Assembly (NCBI GenBank): GCA_016872555.1
Contig: VGZO01000002.1
Location: 1-64,000, forward strand
Length of the DNA stretch: 64,000 bases
Reading direction: 5' to 3'
From: Planctomycetota bacterium
Lineage (GTDB): Bacteria > Planctomycetota > Planctomycetia > Pirellulales > UBA1268
In this document: in pieces, positions 33,049-41,577 of the stretch
Numbering within the stretch: the stretch's first letter is position 1
How the letters are laid out: each line of letters begins with the position of its first letter
Position numbers and translations under genes: made by a program
The notes under the pieces: model-generated
The model's input: the letters and a program-made list of their open reading frames with translations, nothing else
Told to the model about the DNA's origin: nothing
Database searches by the model: none

Positions 33049-34296
33049 TTGAAGCAGCAGCTGTTCTCGACGACGCTTGCCAACGGGATCGTGCTCCTCG
33101 GCGAGTCGCTGCCGGCGCTGGAATCGGCCGCCGTCGCCTTCCACCTCCCCGCCGGTGCCGTCCACGATGGCGCCGGACGCTGCGGCTTGGCGACGCTGTC
33201 CGGCGAGATGATGCTCCGCGGCGCCGGCGACCGCAGCAGCCGCGAAGTGATCGAGTCGCTCGAAGGGGCCGGCGTACAGTGGGCCCATTCGGTGTCGACG
33301 AGCCACGCCAGCTTCGCGGGGGCGATGGTCGCACGCCAGCTCGTCGCGGCGCTGCCGATCTACGCCGACATCATCCGCCGACCGCGGCTCCCCGAGGACG
33401 AGCTCGATCCGGCCCGCCAGATGGTTCTCCGCAACCTCGCCGGCACCGAGGACGATCCCGCCCACCGGGCGATGTCGGCGCTCCGTCAACTCCACTACCC
33501 GGCGCCCTGGGGGATGCCGGCCGAAGGGATCTCCGCCGAGGTCGCCGCCCTGGGGATCGACGAGGTGCGCGACTACGTCGCCCGCCGGGTGATCCCCCGG
33601 GGAACGATCATCGCCGTCGCCGGTCGGATCGACTGGCCGCTGGTCGTCGAACGGATGGCGGAACTGTTCGGCGACTGGGCAACTGCCGCCGACGCCCCGC
33701 CGGCCAGCGGACCGCGTGGATCGCGGATCCGCCACGTCCATCACGATTCGCAGCAGACCCACATCGCACTCGGCTGGTCGGCGCCCCCGTATGCCGCCGA
33801 CGCCTCCTACGAGGCGTCGGCGGCCCTGGCGATCCTCGGCGGGGGCTCGAGCTCGCGTCTGTTCACCGAGGTCCGCGAGCGGCGCGGTCTGTGCTACAGC
33901 GTCTCAGCCGGGTACCACACCCTCCGCGATCACGCCATGGCGGTGTGCTACTCCGGCGCGAGCACTGCCCGCGCCCAGGAGACGCTCGACGTCATGCTGG
34001 CGGAGATCCGGCGGCTTCCGGGCACGCTCGAAAGTGCCGAGCTGGAGCGTGTCAAGGCACGGGCGAAGAGCGCGCTGGTGATGCAGCAGGAGTCGAGCGC
34101 CGCCCGCGCCGGCGACATCGCGCGGCGTTGGTACCACCTCCGGGCGATGCGTTCGCTGGCCGAGGAACTGGATCGTTACGACCGGCTCAGCGTCGACTCG
34201 ATCGAGGCCTGGCTGGCGGACCATCCGCCGGCCGGGCTGACGGTGGTGTCGCTCGGCCGCGAGCCGCTGGAGGTGCCCGATGACATTCAGGCATGA
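33049..34296 (+). CDS. M16-family peptidase subunit lacking the zinc motif
   Basis: The start is taken as TTG 33049 (KQQLFSTTLANGIVLLGESL), preceded by GAGGA; GTG 33025 is an alternative that overlaps the upstream gene. The 415-residue fold matches M16 peptidases, with ERRGLCYSVSAGYHTLRDHA in the second half. The usual HxxEH is replaced by LATLSGEMML, so zinc cannot be bound. In heterodimeric M16B peptidases one subunit carries the zinc and the other supplies an R/Y-containing substrate-binding half; this is the latter. Its 3' end overlaps the active partner by 17 nt. Confidence 0.88.
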   Translation: MKQQLFSTTLANGIVLLGESLPALESAAVAFHLPAGAVHDGAGRCGLATLSGEMMLRGAGDRSSREVIESLEGAGVQWAHSVSTSHASFAGAMVARQLVAALPIYADIIRRPRLPEDELDPARQMVLRNLAGTEDDPAHRAMSALRQLHYPAPWGMPAEGISAEVAALGIDEVRDYVARRVIPRGTIIAVAGRIDWPLVVERMAELFGDWATAADAPPASGPRGSRIRHVHHDSQQTHIALGWSAPPYAADASYEASAALAILGGGSSSRLFTEVRERRGLCYSVSAGYHTLRDHAMAVCYSGASTARAQETLDVMLAEIRRLPGTLESAELERVKARAKSALVMQQESSAARAGDIARRWYHLRAMRSLAEELDRYDRLSVDSIEAWLADHPPAGLTVVSLGREPLEVPDDIQA

Positions 34297-35572
34297 GCGG
34301 CTCCCCAACGGCCTGGAGATCGTCGCCGAGGTCACCGACGACGCGCTGTCGACGAGCGTCGGATTCTTCGTCAAGACCGGGGCCCGTGACGAGACCGACG
34401 CCACCTGGGGCGTGAGCCACTTCCTCGAGCACATGGTCTTCAAGGGGACGACCGAACTGTCGGCCGACGAGATCAACCGTCGTTTCGATTGGATGGGGGC
34501 CAGCGCCAACGCGTTCACCAGCGAAGAAGACACCGTCTACCACGCGGCCGTCCTCCCCGCGCAGCAGCACGAGGCCACCGCCCTGCTGGCGGCGATGATG
34601 CGGCCGGCTTTGCGCGCGGAGGACTTCGCCACCGAGAAGCTCGTCATCCTGGAGGAGATCCGGATGTACGACGACCAGCCGCCGTTCGGCGCCGACGAGC
34701 GCTGCCGCGCGGCGTTCTTCGCGGAGCACCCGCTGGGGCGCAGCGTTCTCGGGACGGTCGAATCGATCGAGAGCCTCCCCGTCGAGGCGATGCGCGAGTA
34801 CCACGTCCGCCGTTACGCTCCTGGCAACATCGTGCTGGCGGCGACCGGCGCGGTCGACTTCACGGCGCTGGTGGAGACCGCCCGGCGTTATTGCGGCGAG
34901 TGGGAGGCGCTCCCCCCCTCCGCGCGCGACACCTGGCGCGCCGGACGCGGCCCGACCGGTGACGTGCGCGAGACGATCGTCCGGCCGGCCGCAACCCTGG
35001 CCTACGGCGTGCGGATGTCGGCCGGTCCGGCCGGCGACGATCCGGAACGATTCGCAGCGAAACTGCTGGCGACGGTCCTCGGCGACGATTCCGGCAGTCG
35101 TCTCTACTGGGCTCTCGTCGATCCGGGAACGGCCGAGCAGGCTTCGTGCCACCACCAAGACTTCCGCGACGCCGGGCTGTTCGCGACCCAACTGGCCTGC
35201 GAGGCCGGCGACGCGCCCGCCCTTCTCGACGAGGTGACGGGGATCTACGCCGAGGCCGCCCGCAGCGGGATCACCGCCGCCGAGTTGGAACAGGCACGCA
35301 ACAAACTCGCCGGCCGCGTCGTGCTCGTCGGCGAGCGGCCGCGGCGGAGGCTGTTCAGCGTCGGCCTCGAATGGGCCCGGTCGGGCCGGTACCGGTCGGT
35401 GGCCGACGATCTGGCGATCGTCGAGGGGCTGTCGCTCGACGACCTTCACCGGGTGATGGACTCCTGGCCGCTGCACGGGCCCGCGGCGACCGTCCTCGCC
35501 GGCCCGTCCGCGATCCCGGAAACGTCCGGGGCAGGCGACCCGCAGGGCGCCGGCGGCGCCGAACCGGTGTAA
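34280..35572 (+). CDS. M16-family zinc peptidase, catalytic subunit
   Basis: The 430-residue protein carries the inverted zinc motif HFLEH (HxxEH) around residue 50 (GVSHFLEHMVFKGT) and the downstream Glu in EKLVILEEIRMYDD. It is the active half of an M16B pair with the gene immediately upstream. Such pairs process peptides or prepro-sequences; the substrate is unknown. No signal peptide is visible, so a cytosolic location is likely. A GC-rich hairpin lies 10 nt after the stop. Confidence 0.92.
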   Translation: MTFRHERLPNGLEIVAEVTDDALSTSVGFFVKTGARDETDATWGVSHFLEHMVFKGTTELSADEINRRFDWMGASANAFTSEEDTVYHAAVLPAQQHEATALLAAMMRPALRAEDFATEKLVILEEIRMYDDQPPFGADERCRAAFFAEHPLGRSVLGTVESIESLPVEAMREYHVRRYAPGNIVLAATGAVDFTALVETARRYCGEWEALPPSARDTWRAGRGPTGDVRETIVRPAATLAYGVRMSAGPAGDDPERFAAKLLATVLGDDSGSRLYWALVDPGTAEQASCHHQDFRDAGLFATQLACEAGDAPALLDEVTGIYAEAARSGITAAELEQARNKLAGRVVLVGERPRRRLFSVGLEWARSGRYRSVADDLAIVEGLSLDDLHRVMDSWPLHGPAATVLAGPSAIPETSGAGDPQGAGGAEPV

Positions 35573-35582
35573 ACTCCTCGGC

Positions 35583-35608
35583 GGCCCGGCCGGCGGACCG
35601 GCCGGGCC
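35583..35608 (+). terminator. Perfect 11-bp GC hairpin
   Basis: GGCCCGGCCGG (35583-35593), loop CGGA, CCGGCCGGGCC (35598-35608). It lies between the peptidase stop and the next ATG and is followed by CGTT and a C run, not a T run. It may attenuate or end the peptidase transcript. Confidence 0.45.
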
Positions 35609-35638
35609 CGTTCCCCCCCCGATCGCCCCCTGCCGATC

Positions 35639-37129
35639 ATGACACCGCTCTTCGCGAATCGCTGGTCCGTCGCCCTTCCCCCGATCTGGCTGGTCGCCAC
35701 CGGAGCACTGGTGGCGACGCTCGTCATCCTCGCGGCCTGGGGGTTGCTGCAGCTGGTCCGCCCGCGGCTCGCCGCGGAGGCCAGGACGAGCCTCGGCGAC
35801 GGTTTCGCCGGGCCGATGGCCTGGCTGCTGCTGGCGCTGTCGGCCGTGGCGGTGGCGCTGACGCCACTTGTGCCGGTGGCGTCGATCGCCCGCTCGCTCG
35901 CTCGATACGCCACCATGAACGCCATCGAGCGGACGGTGTCGATCCCGGCGAACGCCACGCTCGCGCCGGTACCGATCGACATCCGTCCCCAGGAATTGGC
36001 GTTCTTCGAAATCGAGGCGCCGGCCCAGCTGCTCGTCCGCACGCAGCAGCCGATCGAGGGCTTCGCCCTGTCGAAGGTTCCGGAGATCGATCTGCAGCCG
36101 AACAAAGCGTGGCGCTGGGAGCGCGGTGCGGCCGAGACGACGCCGTTCGTCGGCGCCCGCGCACAGCTCGAGGTGACCAACGCCGGAACCGCGGCGGTGC
36201 CGCTGACGATCCGCACCGGGCTCGTGCCCGAGTTCCCCGAGGCGGCGATCCTTCCCTGGACGGTCGTGTCTCTCCTCACCCTGGCGGCCCTGTACTACCT
36301 GTTCCGGCTCGTGCCGCGGCGCGTGGCCGCCGTCGCCTCGGCGACCACGAAGGAGGCGATCGGACAGCCGGTGTTCGCCGTCGCGCTGATCCTCGGTGCC
36401 GTGCTCCTGCTGGCGTTCATCGTCGTCCCGTACAACACGTTCGGCGAGGACGTGAAGATGCTCAAAGACAGCGGTCTGACGCTGATCAAGGTGCTCGCGC
36501 TGTTGGTCGTGGTCTGGACGGCGAGCGTGTCGGTTGCCGAGGAGATCGAGGGGCGGACGGCATTGACCGTACTCTCCAAACCACTGACCCGCGTCCAATT
36601 CGTGCTCGGCAAGTTCGCCGGCCTCGTGCTCGTGGCCCTGCTGGTGTTCCTGATCCTCGGCACGATCCTGATGGCGACCACCAGCCTGAAGGTCGTGTAC
36701 GACGCCCGCGAAGGGTCGAAGCTCGACCCCGTGTGGCGCGACTGTGCCCAGGAGATGATCACCGTGGTGCCCGGGCTGGCGCTGTCGCTGCTGGAGACGA
36801 TCCTCCTCGGCGCGGTCAGCTTGGCTGTCTCCACGCGGTTGGGGATGGTCCCGAACCTGGTGATCTGCTTCACGGTCTACGCGCTCGGTCACCTCGTGCC
36901 GCTGATCGTGCAGTCGAGCGTCGGCAAGCTCCCGATCGTGCGCTTCGTCGGCAAGCTGTTCGCGACGATCCTGCCGGTGCTCGAGCACTTCACGATCGAA
37001 GCGGCAGTCGTCGGCGGTGTGCCCGTGCCGTGGAGCTACCTCGGCTGGGCGGCGCTGTACGCCGGGCTGTATTCGGCGGTCGCGTTGCTGATCGCCCTGG
37101 TCCTGTTCCAGGACCGCGATCTCGCCTGA
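35639..37129 (+). CDS. ABC-2-type permease-like membrane protein
   Basis: The 496-residue protein has two membrane spans in the first ~90 residues, a soluble insert of ~115 residues (IERTVSIPANATLAPVPIDI, RAQLEVTNAGTAAVPLTIRT), and six or more spans after residue 200. A cytoplasmic TALTVLSKPLTRVQFVLGK segment matches the L-S-K/R-P-V/L-S-R motif of ABC-2 permeases that receive their ATPase. No ATPase gene lies next to it, so the partner must be elsewhere. The substrate is unknown; export of an envelope component is a guess. Confidence 0.75.
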   Translation: MTPLFANRWSVALPPIWLVATGALVATLVILAAWGLLQLVRPRLAAEARTSLGDGFAGPMAWLLLALSAVAVALTPLVPVASIARSLARYATMNAIERTVSIPANATLAPVPIDIRPQELAFFEIEAPAQLLVRTQQPIEGFALSKVPEIDLQPNKAWRWERGAAETTPFVGARAQLEVTNAGTAAVPLTIRTGLVPEFPEAAILPWTVVSLLTLAALYYLFRLVPRRVAAVASATTKEAIGQPVFAVALILGAVLLLAFIVVPYNTFGEDVKMLKDSGLTLIKVLALLVVVWTASVSVAEEIEGRTALTVLSKPLTRVQFVLGKFAGLVLVALLVFLILGTILMATTSLKVVYDAREGSKLDPVWRDCAQEMITVVPGLALSLLETILLGAVSLAVSTRLGMVPNLVICFTVYALGHLVPLIVQSSVGKLPIVRFVGKLFATILPVLEHFTIEAAVVGGVPVPWSYLGWAALYAGLYSAVALLIALVLFQDRDLA

Positions 37130-37154
37130 CGGCCCGCCGGAACCAGCGGGGGGC

Positions 37155-37802
37155 TCAGCGCTGCAATCCGGCGCGGCCGGTAAGGCCGATGAGTCCCATT
37201 CGCTCGAAGGTCGGGCTGGCGAGCCCGCCACCGGAGCGCTGGTCCTCACGGAGCGACTGTGCCACGGCTTTGCCGTCGAGAAACAGGAGCACGCCGCGCC
37301 GGAGGCGACGCTCGATCCGGGGACCGACCTCGACGGTCAGCCGCGGCGCCCGGTCCCCCTGGCCGACGGCCGTCTTCAGCTCGAGCGACTGCCTCCCGCG
37401 CTCGTGCGAGGCGGCGATCCCGACGGTGCCGAGAACGCGATTGGGTCCCTCGGCCACCATCCACCTGTCGGCCTGCACACCGGCGGCGACATCGATCCCC
37501 TGGACCCGGCTGCGGATCTCGGCGACCACCGGCGCGGCGATCGACTCCACCCCCGTGGGACCGCGGACACGCAGGTCGAGCGAGCGCGACGGCACCGTCG
37601 GCCTGACGTCGCTGTGCCGCAGGGCGCAGACGATCGATTCCGCCCCCTCGAACTCCTCGAGCCCGAAGCCTTCGAAGAGGATCGGCGTCAGGGCCGGCTT
37701 GGCGGGGTGGCCTGGTGCATCGGCTGCACGGAGCGCGCCGACCGCCGCCAGGCTGGAGAGCACGGCCAGTGCGATCGGCGCGACGCTGACGGCTCGGATC
37801 AT
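37155..37802 (-). CDS. Exported hypothetical protein
   Basis: The 215-residue protein has a signal peptide (SVAPIALAVLSSLAAVGALR, then AADA). The mature protein is beta-rich (SLDLRVRGPTGVESIA, SLELKTAVGQGDRAPRLTVE) with a conserved-looking RRGVLLFLDGKAVAQSL segment. No family was recognised. It is convergent with the permease gene, 25 nt between the stops, and shares its orientation with the lipid A cluster. Confidence 0.65.
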   Translation of the reverse strand: MIRAVSVAPIALAVLSSLAAVGALRAADAPGHPAKPALTPILFEGFGLEEFEGAESIVCALRHSDVRPTVPSRSLDLRVRGPTGVESIAAPVVAEIRSRVQGIDVAAGVQADRWMVAEGPNRVLGTVGIAASHERGRQSLELKTAVGQGDRAPRLTVEVGPRIERRLRRGVLLFLDGKAVAQSLREDQRSGGGLASPTFERMGLIGLTGRAGLQR

Positions 37803-37889
37803 CGGGAGCTCCGGGAAAACGAACGATGGCTCGCCCCCGGACGGTGGAACGGGGGGGTCCGGGCGGCTTCGCCCGGCCAGACAGACCGC

Positions 37890-38957
37890 TCAGGCGGTGC
37901 GCCGCACCGGCCAGCGCGGCACCGGCACGGGCAGCGGCCCGGACCGTTCACGTCGAAACGACGTGGTGTGGAGTACGTCGAGGACGCGGTGGGCGATCTC
38001 GACCGCCGCCGCGCCGTCGGCGGCACTCACACGCGGCTCGGTCCGCTCGCGCACCGCAGCGAGGAAGTCGCCCTGCTCCTCGACCAGCGCGTTGGCATCG
38101 GCCGCGGCTTCGAATCGCTCGCGCACGATGACCGTGCCGAAGAACGCCTCGCGTGCGGCCGAGCGCTCGGCCGGGGGTACGGCCTCCGCCGACCAGGAGC
38201 CGTCGCGGACGCCCGTCGCCGGGAGGAGGCAGTCGGCGGTCCGGGCGTGCATGTCGACCGTGAACATTCCCTCGCTGGTCCACAGCGTCGCCCGGCGCTC
38301 GGCCTCGGGGTGGATCCGCGAGGCGACGAGGTCGGCGACCAGACCCGATGCGAACTCGAGCCGCGCACGGACCGCATCCTCGTGACCGCCGGTGGCCGTC
38401 AACCCCCGGGCGTCGACCCCGACCAGCCGCCCGGGGCGCAGCGACAGCACCAGGTCGATGTCGTGGATCAGCAGGTCGTGGACCACGCCGACGTCGAGTG
38501 ACCGATAGCTGAACGGCGCCAGGCGGCGCGTCTCGATCGCGCCGACCGTGCCGAGACGGTCGGCGACGAGATTCCAGGCCGGATTGAAACGCTCGACGTG
38601 CCCGACGGCGACGATCCGCCCGAGCCGCCGCGCCGCGGTGACGATCGACCGCGCCGATTCGACGTCGGCCGCCAGTGGCTTCTCGACGAGCAGATCGATC
38701 CCCCCGGTCAGCAGCGGCAGGCTGACGGCGGCGTGGAGCGCGGTCGGCGCGGCGACGACGGCCGCCGACACGATGCCGACGAGCTCCCCCGGCTCCGCCA
38801 GGGCGCGGCACCCGTGGGCCACGGCGACGCGCTCCCGCGCCGTCGGGTCGGGATCGACGACGGCCACGAGCTCCGCATCGGCACGGGCCGCCAGCAAGCG
38901 GGCGTGGATCGTTCCCAGGTGGCCGCACCCGATCACGGCGACGGTCGTCCGACTCAT
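37890..38957 (-). CDS. Gfo/Idh/MocA oxidoreductase linked to lpxA (GnnA-like)
   Basis: The 355-residue protein has a Rossmann motif GCGHLGTIHA (10-19) and the family's EKPLA motif (92-96, with the catalytic-region Lys93). FSYRSLDVGVVHDLLIHDID carries the conserved H-D that precedes the substrate pocket. It overlaps lpxA by 4 nt (ATGA). Oxidoreductases in this position correspond to GnnA, which oxidises UDP-GlcNAc C3 before the aminotransferase GnnB, for lipid A with diaminoglucose. GnnB is not in the window, so the role is inferred from family and position. Confidence 0.82.
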   Translation of the reverse strand: MSRTTVAVIGCGHLGTIHARLLAARADAELVAVVDPDPTARERVAVAHGCRALAEPGELVGIVSAAVVAAPTALHAAVSLPLLTGGIDLLVEKPLAADVESARSIVTAARRLGRIVAVGHVERFNPAWNLVADRLGTVGAIETRRLAPFSYRSLDVGVVHDLLIHDIDLVLSLRPGRLVGVDARGLTATGGHEDAVRARLEFASGLVADLVASRIHPEAERRATLWTSEGMFTVDMHARTADCLLPATGVRDGSWSAEAVPPAERSAAREAFFGTVIVRERFEAAADANALVEEQGDFLAAVRERTEPRVSAADGAAAVEIAHRVLDVLHTTSFRRERSGPLPVPVPRWPVRRTA

Positions 38958-39808
38958 GCGGCCCTCCTCCCTTCGCGTGCCCGGCCGTGGCGCCCCGCCA
39001 GCTGCCGGGCGAAGAACTCGAGGACGCCGTCGACTTCCGTGCCGACCAGTTGCCGCGCCCGGAGGCTTTCGCGCGCGGCGTCGAGGCCGACGCAGGCGCG
39101 GTACAGGAGCCGATGCGTCTCGACGAGGGCGGCCACCGACTCGGCTGGGAAGCCACCGCGGCGCAGGGCCACGAGGTTGATGCAGCGGGGCCGGGCGGGT
39201 GACCCTTCGACGAGCATGTACGGCGGCACGTCGTGGAGCACGCGCGACAGCCCGGCGACGAACGACCAGCCGCCGATCGTCACCCAGTGGTGGACCGCCA
39301 CGCCCCCCGACAGCGAGGCGTGGGAATGGACGCGGACGTGGCCACCGAGGAGCGTGCCGTTGGCGATGATCACGTGGTCACCGATCCGACAGTCGTGGGC
39401 GACGTGGCAGCAGGCCATCAGGTAGTTGTGGCTCCCGACCACGGTCAGCCCTTGCTCCTTCTCCGTGCCACGGTTGATCGTCACCCCTTCGCGGATCACG
39501 TTGTCGTCGCCAATCTCGACCCGGGCCGGGCTCCCCCGGTAGCTGACGTCCTGCGGGTCGCCGCCGAGCACCGCGCCGGGGAAGATCCGGTTGCGGGCGC
39601 CGATGCGGACGTCGCCCATGATCGTGACGCCGCTCTCGAGAACCGTGCCGGTGCCGATCACCGCCTCGGCGGAGACCACGCACAGCGCCCCGACGCGCAC
39701 GCCGGGCCCGAGGCGCGCGCCGGCGGCGACGACGGCCGTGGGGTGCACGATCGTCTCGCCCGTGGCGGGCGACGGATCGGCGGCGGGTTGGCTGGGCAGC
39801 ACCGTCAT
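38954..39808 (-). CDS. lpxA: Acyl-ACP--UDP-N-acetylglucosamine O-acyltransferase
   Basis: The 284-residue protein is a left-handed beta-helix of hexapeptide repeats (VHPTAVVAAGARLGPGVRVG, VIGTGTVLESGVTIMG). It has the LpxA signatures GGDPQD (82-87), EIGDDNVIREGVTINRGT and the catalytic His138 in CCHVAHDC. The C-terminal helical part is VPPYMLVEGSPARPRCINLV, then ALRRGGF. It catalyses the first step of lipid A synthesis in the cytosol. ATG 39808 is chosen because homology begins there. Downstream of lpxC by 26 nt. Confidence 0.93.
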   Translation of the reverse strand: MTVLPSQPAADPSPATGETIVHPTAVVAAGARLGPGVRVGALCVVSAEAVIGTGTVLESGVTIMGDVRIGARNRIFPGAVLGGDPQDVSYRGSPARVEIGDDNVIREGVTINRGTEKEQGLTVVGSHNYLMACCHVAHDCRIGDHVIIANGTLLGGHVRVHSHASLSGGVAVHHWVTIGGWSFVAGLSRVLHDVPPYMLVEGSPARPRCINLVALRRGGFPAESVAALVETHRLLYRACVGLDAARESLRARQLVGTEVDGVLEFFARQLAGRHGRAREGRRAA

Positions 39809-39834
39809 CGGTCGTACGGAGTCGGAGGAATAAG

Positions 39835-40710
39835 TCAGGCGGCCGCCGGGGGTGCGACCGTCGCGAGGAGTGTCTCGACGAGCGCCGCGTTGAGGCGGTG
39901 GCCGCTGCGATGGGCACGGATGTGGCCGACGATTGGCCGGCCGGCCAGCGCCAGATCCCCGACGGCGTCGAGCACCTTGTGCCGGACGCACTCGTCGGGC
40001 CAGCGCAGGGCGTTGTCCACCGGACCGTCGGGGCCGAAGATCACCAGATCACTCGTCGACACCGCGCGGCCGAGCCCCGACGCCTGCAGCCGCCGGGCCT
40101 CGTCGATACCGAGGAACGTCCGCGCCCCGGCCAATTCGCGCCGGTAGCTGTCGGACGTGACGAGGATCTCGAGCCGCTGCCGCCCGATCGGGCCCGGGCC
40201 GTAGTCGAGCTCGTAGTCGATCGACAGGCCATCGTGGCCATGGCGTGGCGGACCGGCCTCGATCCATCCCGCCTCGGACTCGACACGCACCGGCTCGCCG
40301 ACCACGAGCGGCGCCACCGTGGCTCCGCTGTCGACACTGCCTGCCTCGTCGAGGGCCGCCACGAACGCGGCCGCCGACCCATCGAGCCCCGGCAGTTCGG
40401 CGGCATCGACGATCACACGGCAATTGTCGATGCACAGCGCCGCAAGGGCGCTGAGGACGTGTTCCACCATCTGCACCTCTGCCGGCCCGGCCGCGAGCAC
40501 GGTCCGCTGGGTGGCCTCGACCCGATGCCCGATCCGGGCGGGGATCACGGCGACGGCACCGAGGTCCGACCGGACGAACACCACGCCCGCGTCCGCCGCG
40601 GCGGGCTCGAACGCCACCCGGACCGGAGTCCCCGACCAGTAACCACGCCCCGAGACGGCCACCGATCGGCCGATGGTCCGCTGGGGGCGCGGACGCGACA
40701 GGTGCGTCAT
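39835..40710 (-). CDS. lpxC: UDP-3-O-acyl-N-acetylglucosamine deacetylase
   Basis: The 291-residue protein carries the LpxC zinc ligands: His84 in QMVEHVLSALA, then His244 and Asp248 in RHKVLDAVGDLAL. The catalytic His271 lies in HRSGHRLN, and ARTF (196-199) is conserved. The inserts of the two domains are shorter than in E. coli, in line with a minimal version. It catalyses the committed step of lipid A synthesis. It precedes lpxA, as in planctomycete clusters with ompH upstream. Confidence 0.93.
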   Translation of the reverse strand: MTHLSRPRPQRTIGRSVAVSGRGYWSGTPVRVAFEPAAADAGVVFVRSDLGAVAVIPARIGHRVEATQRTVLAAGPAEVQMVEHVLSALAALCIDNCRVIVDAAELPGLDGSAAAFVAALDEAGSVDSGATVAPLVVGEPVRVESEAGWIEAGPPRHGHDGLSIDYELDYGPGPIGRQRLEILVTSDSYRRELAGARTFLGIDEARRLQASGLGRAVSTSDLVIFGPDGPVDNALRWPDECVRHKVLDAVGDLALAGRPIVGHIRAHRSGHRLNAALVETLLATVAPPAAA

Positions 40711-40746
40711 GGTGGTCGCGGGGCCCTCCGCCGCCGGGAAAGGAAC

Positions 40747-41385
40747 TCAGCGGGGCCGGGCGCCCGTGGCCGGAGCCGCCGCGACCGGTGTCGCATTGAG
40801 CATCTTGAGGACGTCAGGGGTGATGTCGATGCCCGCCTCGAGGTACACGATCGGCTTGGTGATTCCGCGGAGGATCGCGTTGCGATCGCTGCCGTCGAGC
40901 GGCTCGCCGTCGAAACGGTGGACGATCGCGATCCGGTGCTCGCGGGCGAACTGCTCGACCGCCTTTTCGACCTCGGTGTAGACCTGGAGGTAGACCTTCG
41001 CCTCGCGGTCCATGAAGTCCTTCTTCTGCAACTGGGCGTTGACGTTGAAGTCACCCTGGGCCTTGGCGATGTCGGCCTCGAGCTTCTTGTATTCCGGGGT
41101 GCCGACGTTGTAGCCCTTGATCTGCTCCATCATGCCGTTGATCCGGTCGCGCTCGGCCTTGAGGAGGTTCTCGGCGGCCATCACCTCGTCCTTCATCCGA
41201 TCCATCGCCGCCTTGAAGCGGACGTGGTTCTTGAAGACGTAGCCGACGTCGATGACGGCGACGTGGCTGGCGGGGGAGGCCGCCGCCTGCGGCTGCACCG
41301 GGGCCACGCCACCGGGAACCTGCGCCGTCGCCACGACCTGCATCGCGCTCGCCGCGGCCAGGAAGCCTGCCAAATGCCACTTCAC
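40747..41385 (-). CDS. OmpH/Skp-family periplasmic chaperone
   Basis: A GTG start with AGGAGTG just upstream gives 212 residues. A signal peptide (LAGFLAAASAMQVVATAQ) is followed by HVAVIDVGYVFKNHVRFKAA and a long coiled coil (MMEQIKGYNVGTPEYKKLEA, then DIAKAQGD) with the QLQKKDFMDREAKVYLQVYT segment typical of the Skp fold. Its strand returns at AIVHRFDGEPLDGSD. Skp-like chaperones carry outer-membrane proteins across the periplasm. It sits at the head of the lpxC-lpxA-oxidoreductase cluster. Confidence 0.88.
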   Translation of the reverse strand: MKWHLAGFLAAASAMQVVATAQVPGGVAPVQPQAAASPASHVAVIDVGYVFKNHVRFKAAMDRMKDEVMAAENLLKAERDRINGMMEQIKGYNVGTPEYKKLEADIAKAQGDFNVNAQLQKKDFMDREAKVYLQVYTEVEKAVEQFAREHRIAIVHRFDGEPLDGSDRNAILRGITKPIVYLEAGIDITPDVLKMLNATPVAAAPATGARPR

Positions 41386-41577
41386 GGATCGCACTCCTTG
41401 CTGGGGTTCGTCGGGCACGACGTCGGGCCGCGGCACCGACGGGCCGTCCTTGGCCCACCGGTCGACGGGGGCGGGATCATGGCAAGGGGCGGAGCGCGAA
41501 ACAAGGCCAAAAAGGCGGCTCGTTTCGCGCTCGGCGGAGAGGCTGGCCTGCGGCGGACGGGGGCCGCTCCGGGAAGG

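Noticed and set aside
34187-37249. 1020-codon minus-strand frame opposite the M16 pair and ABC-2 permease
   Set aside because: It has low-complexity Arg/Gln/His-rich translation, and the opposite strand carries clear catalytic motifs.
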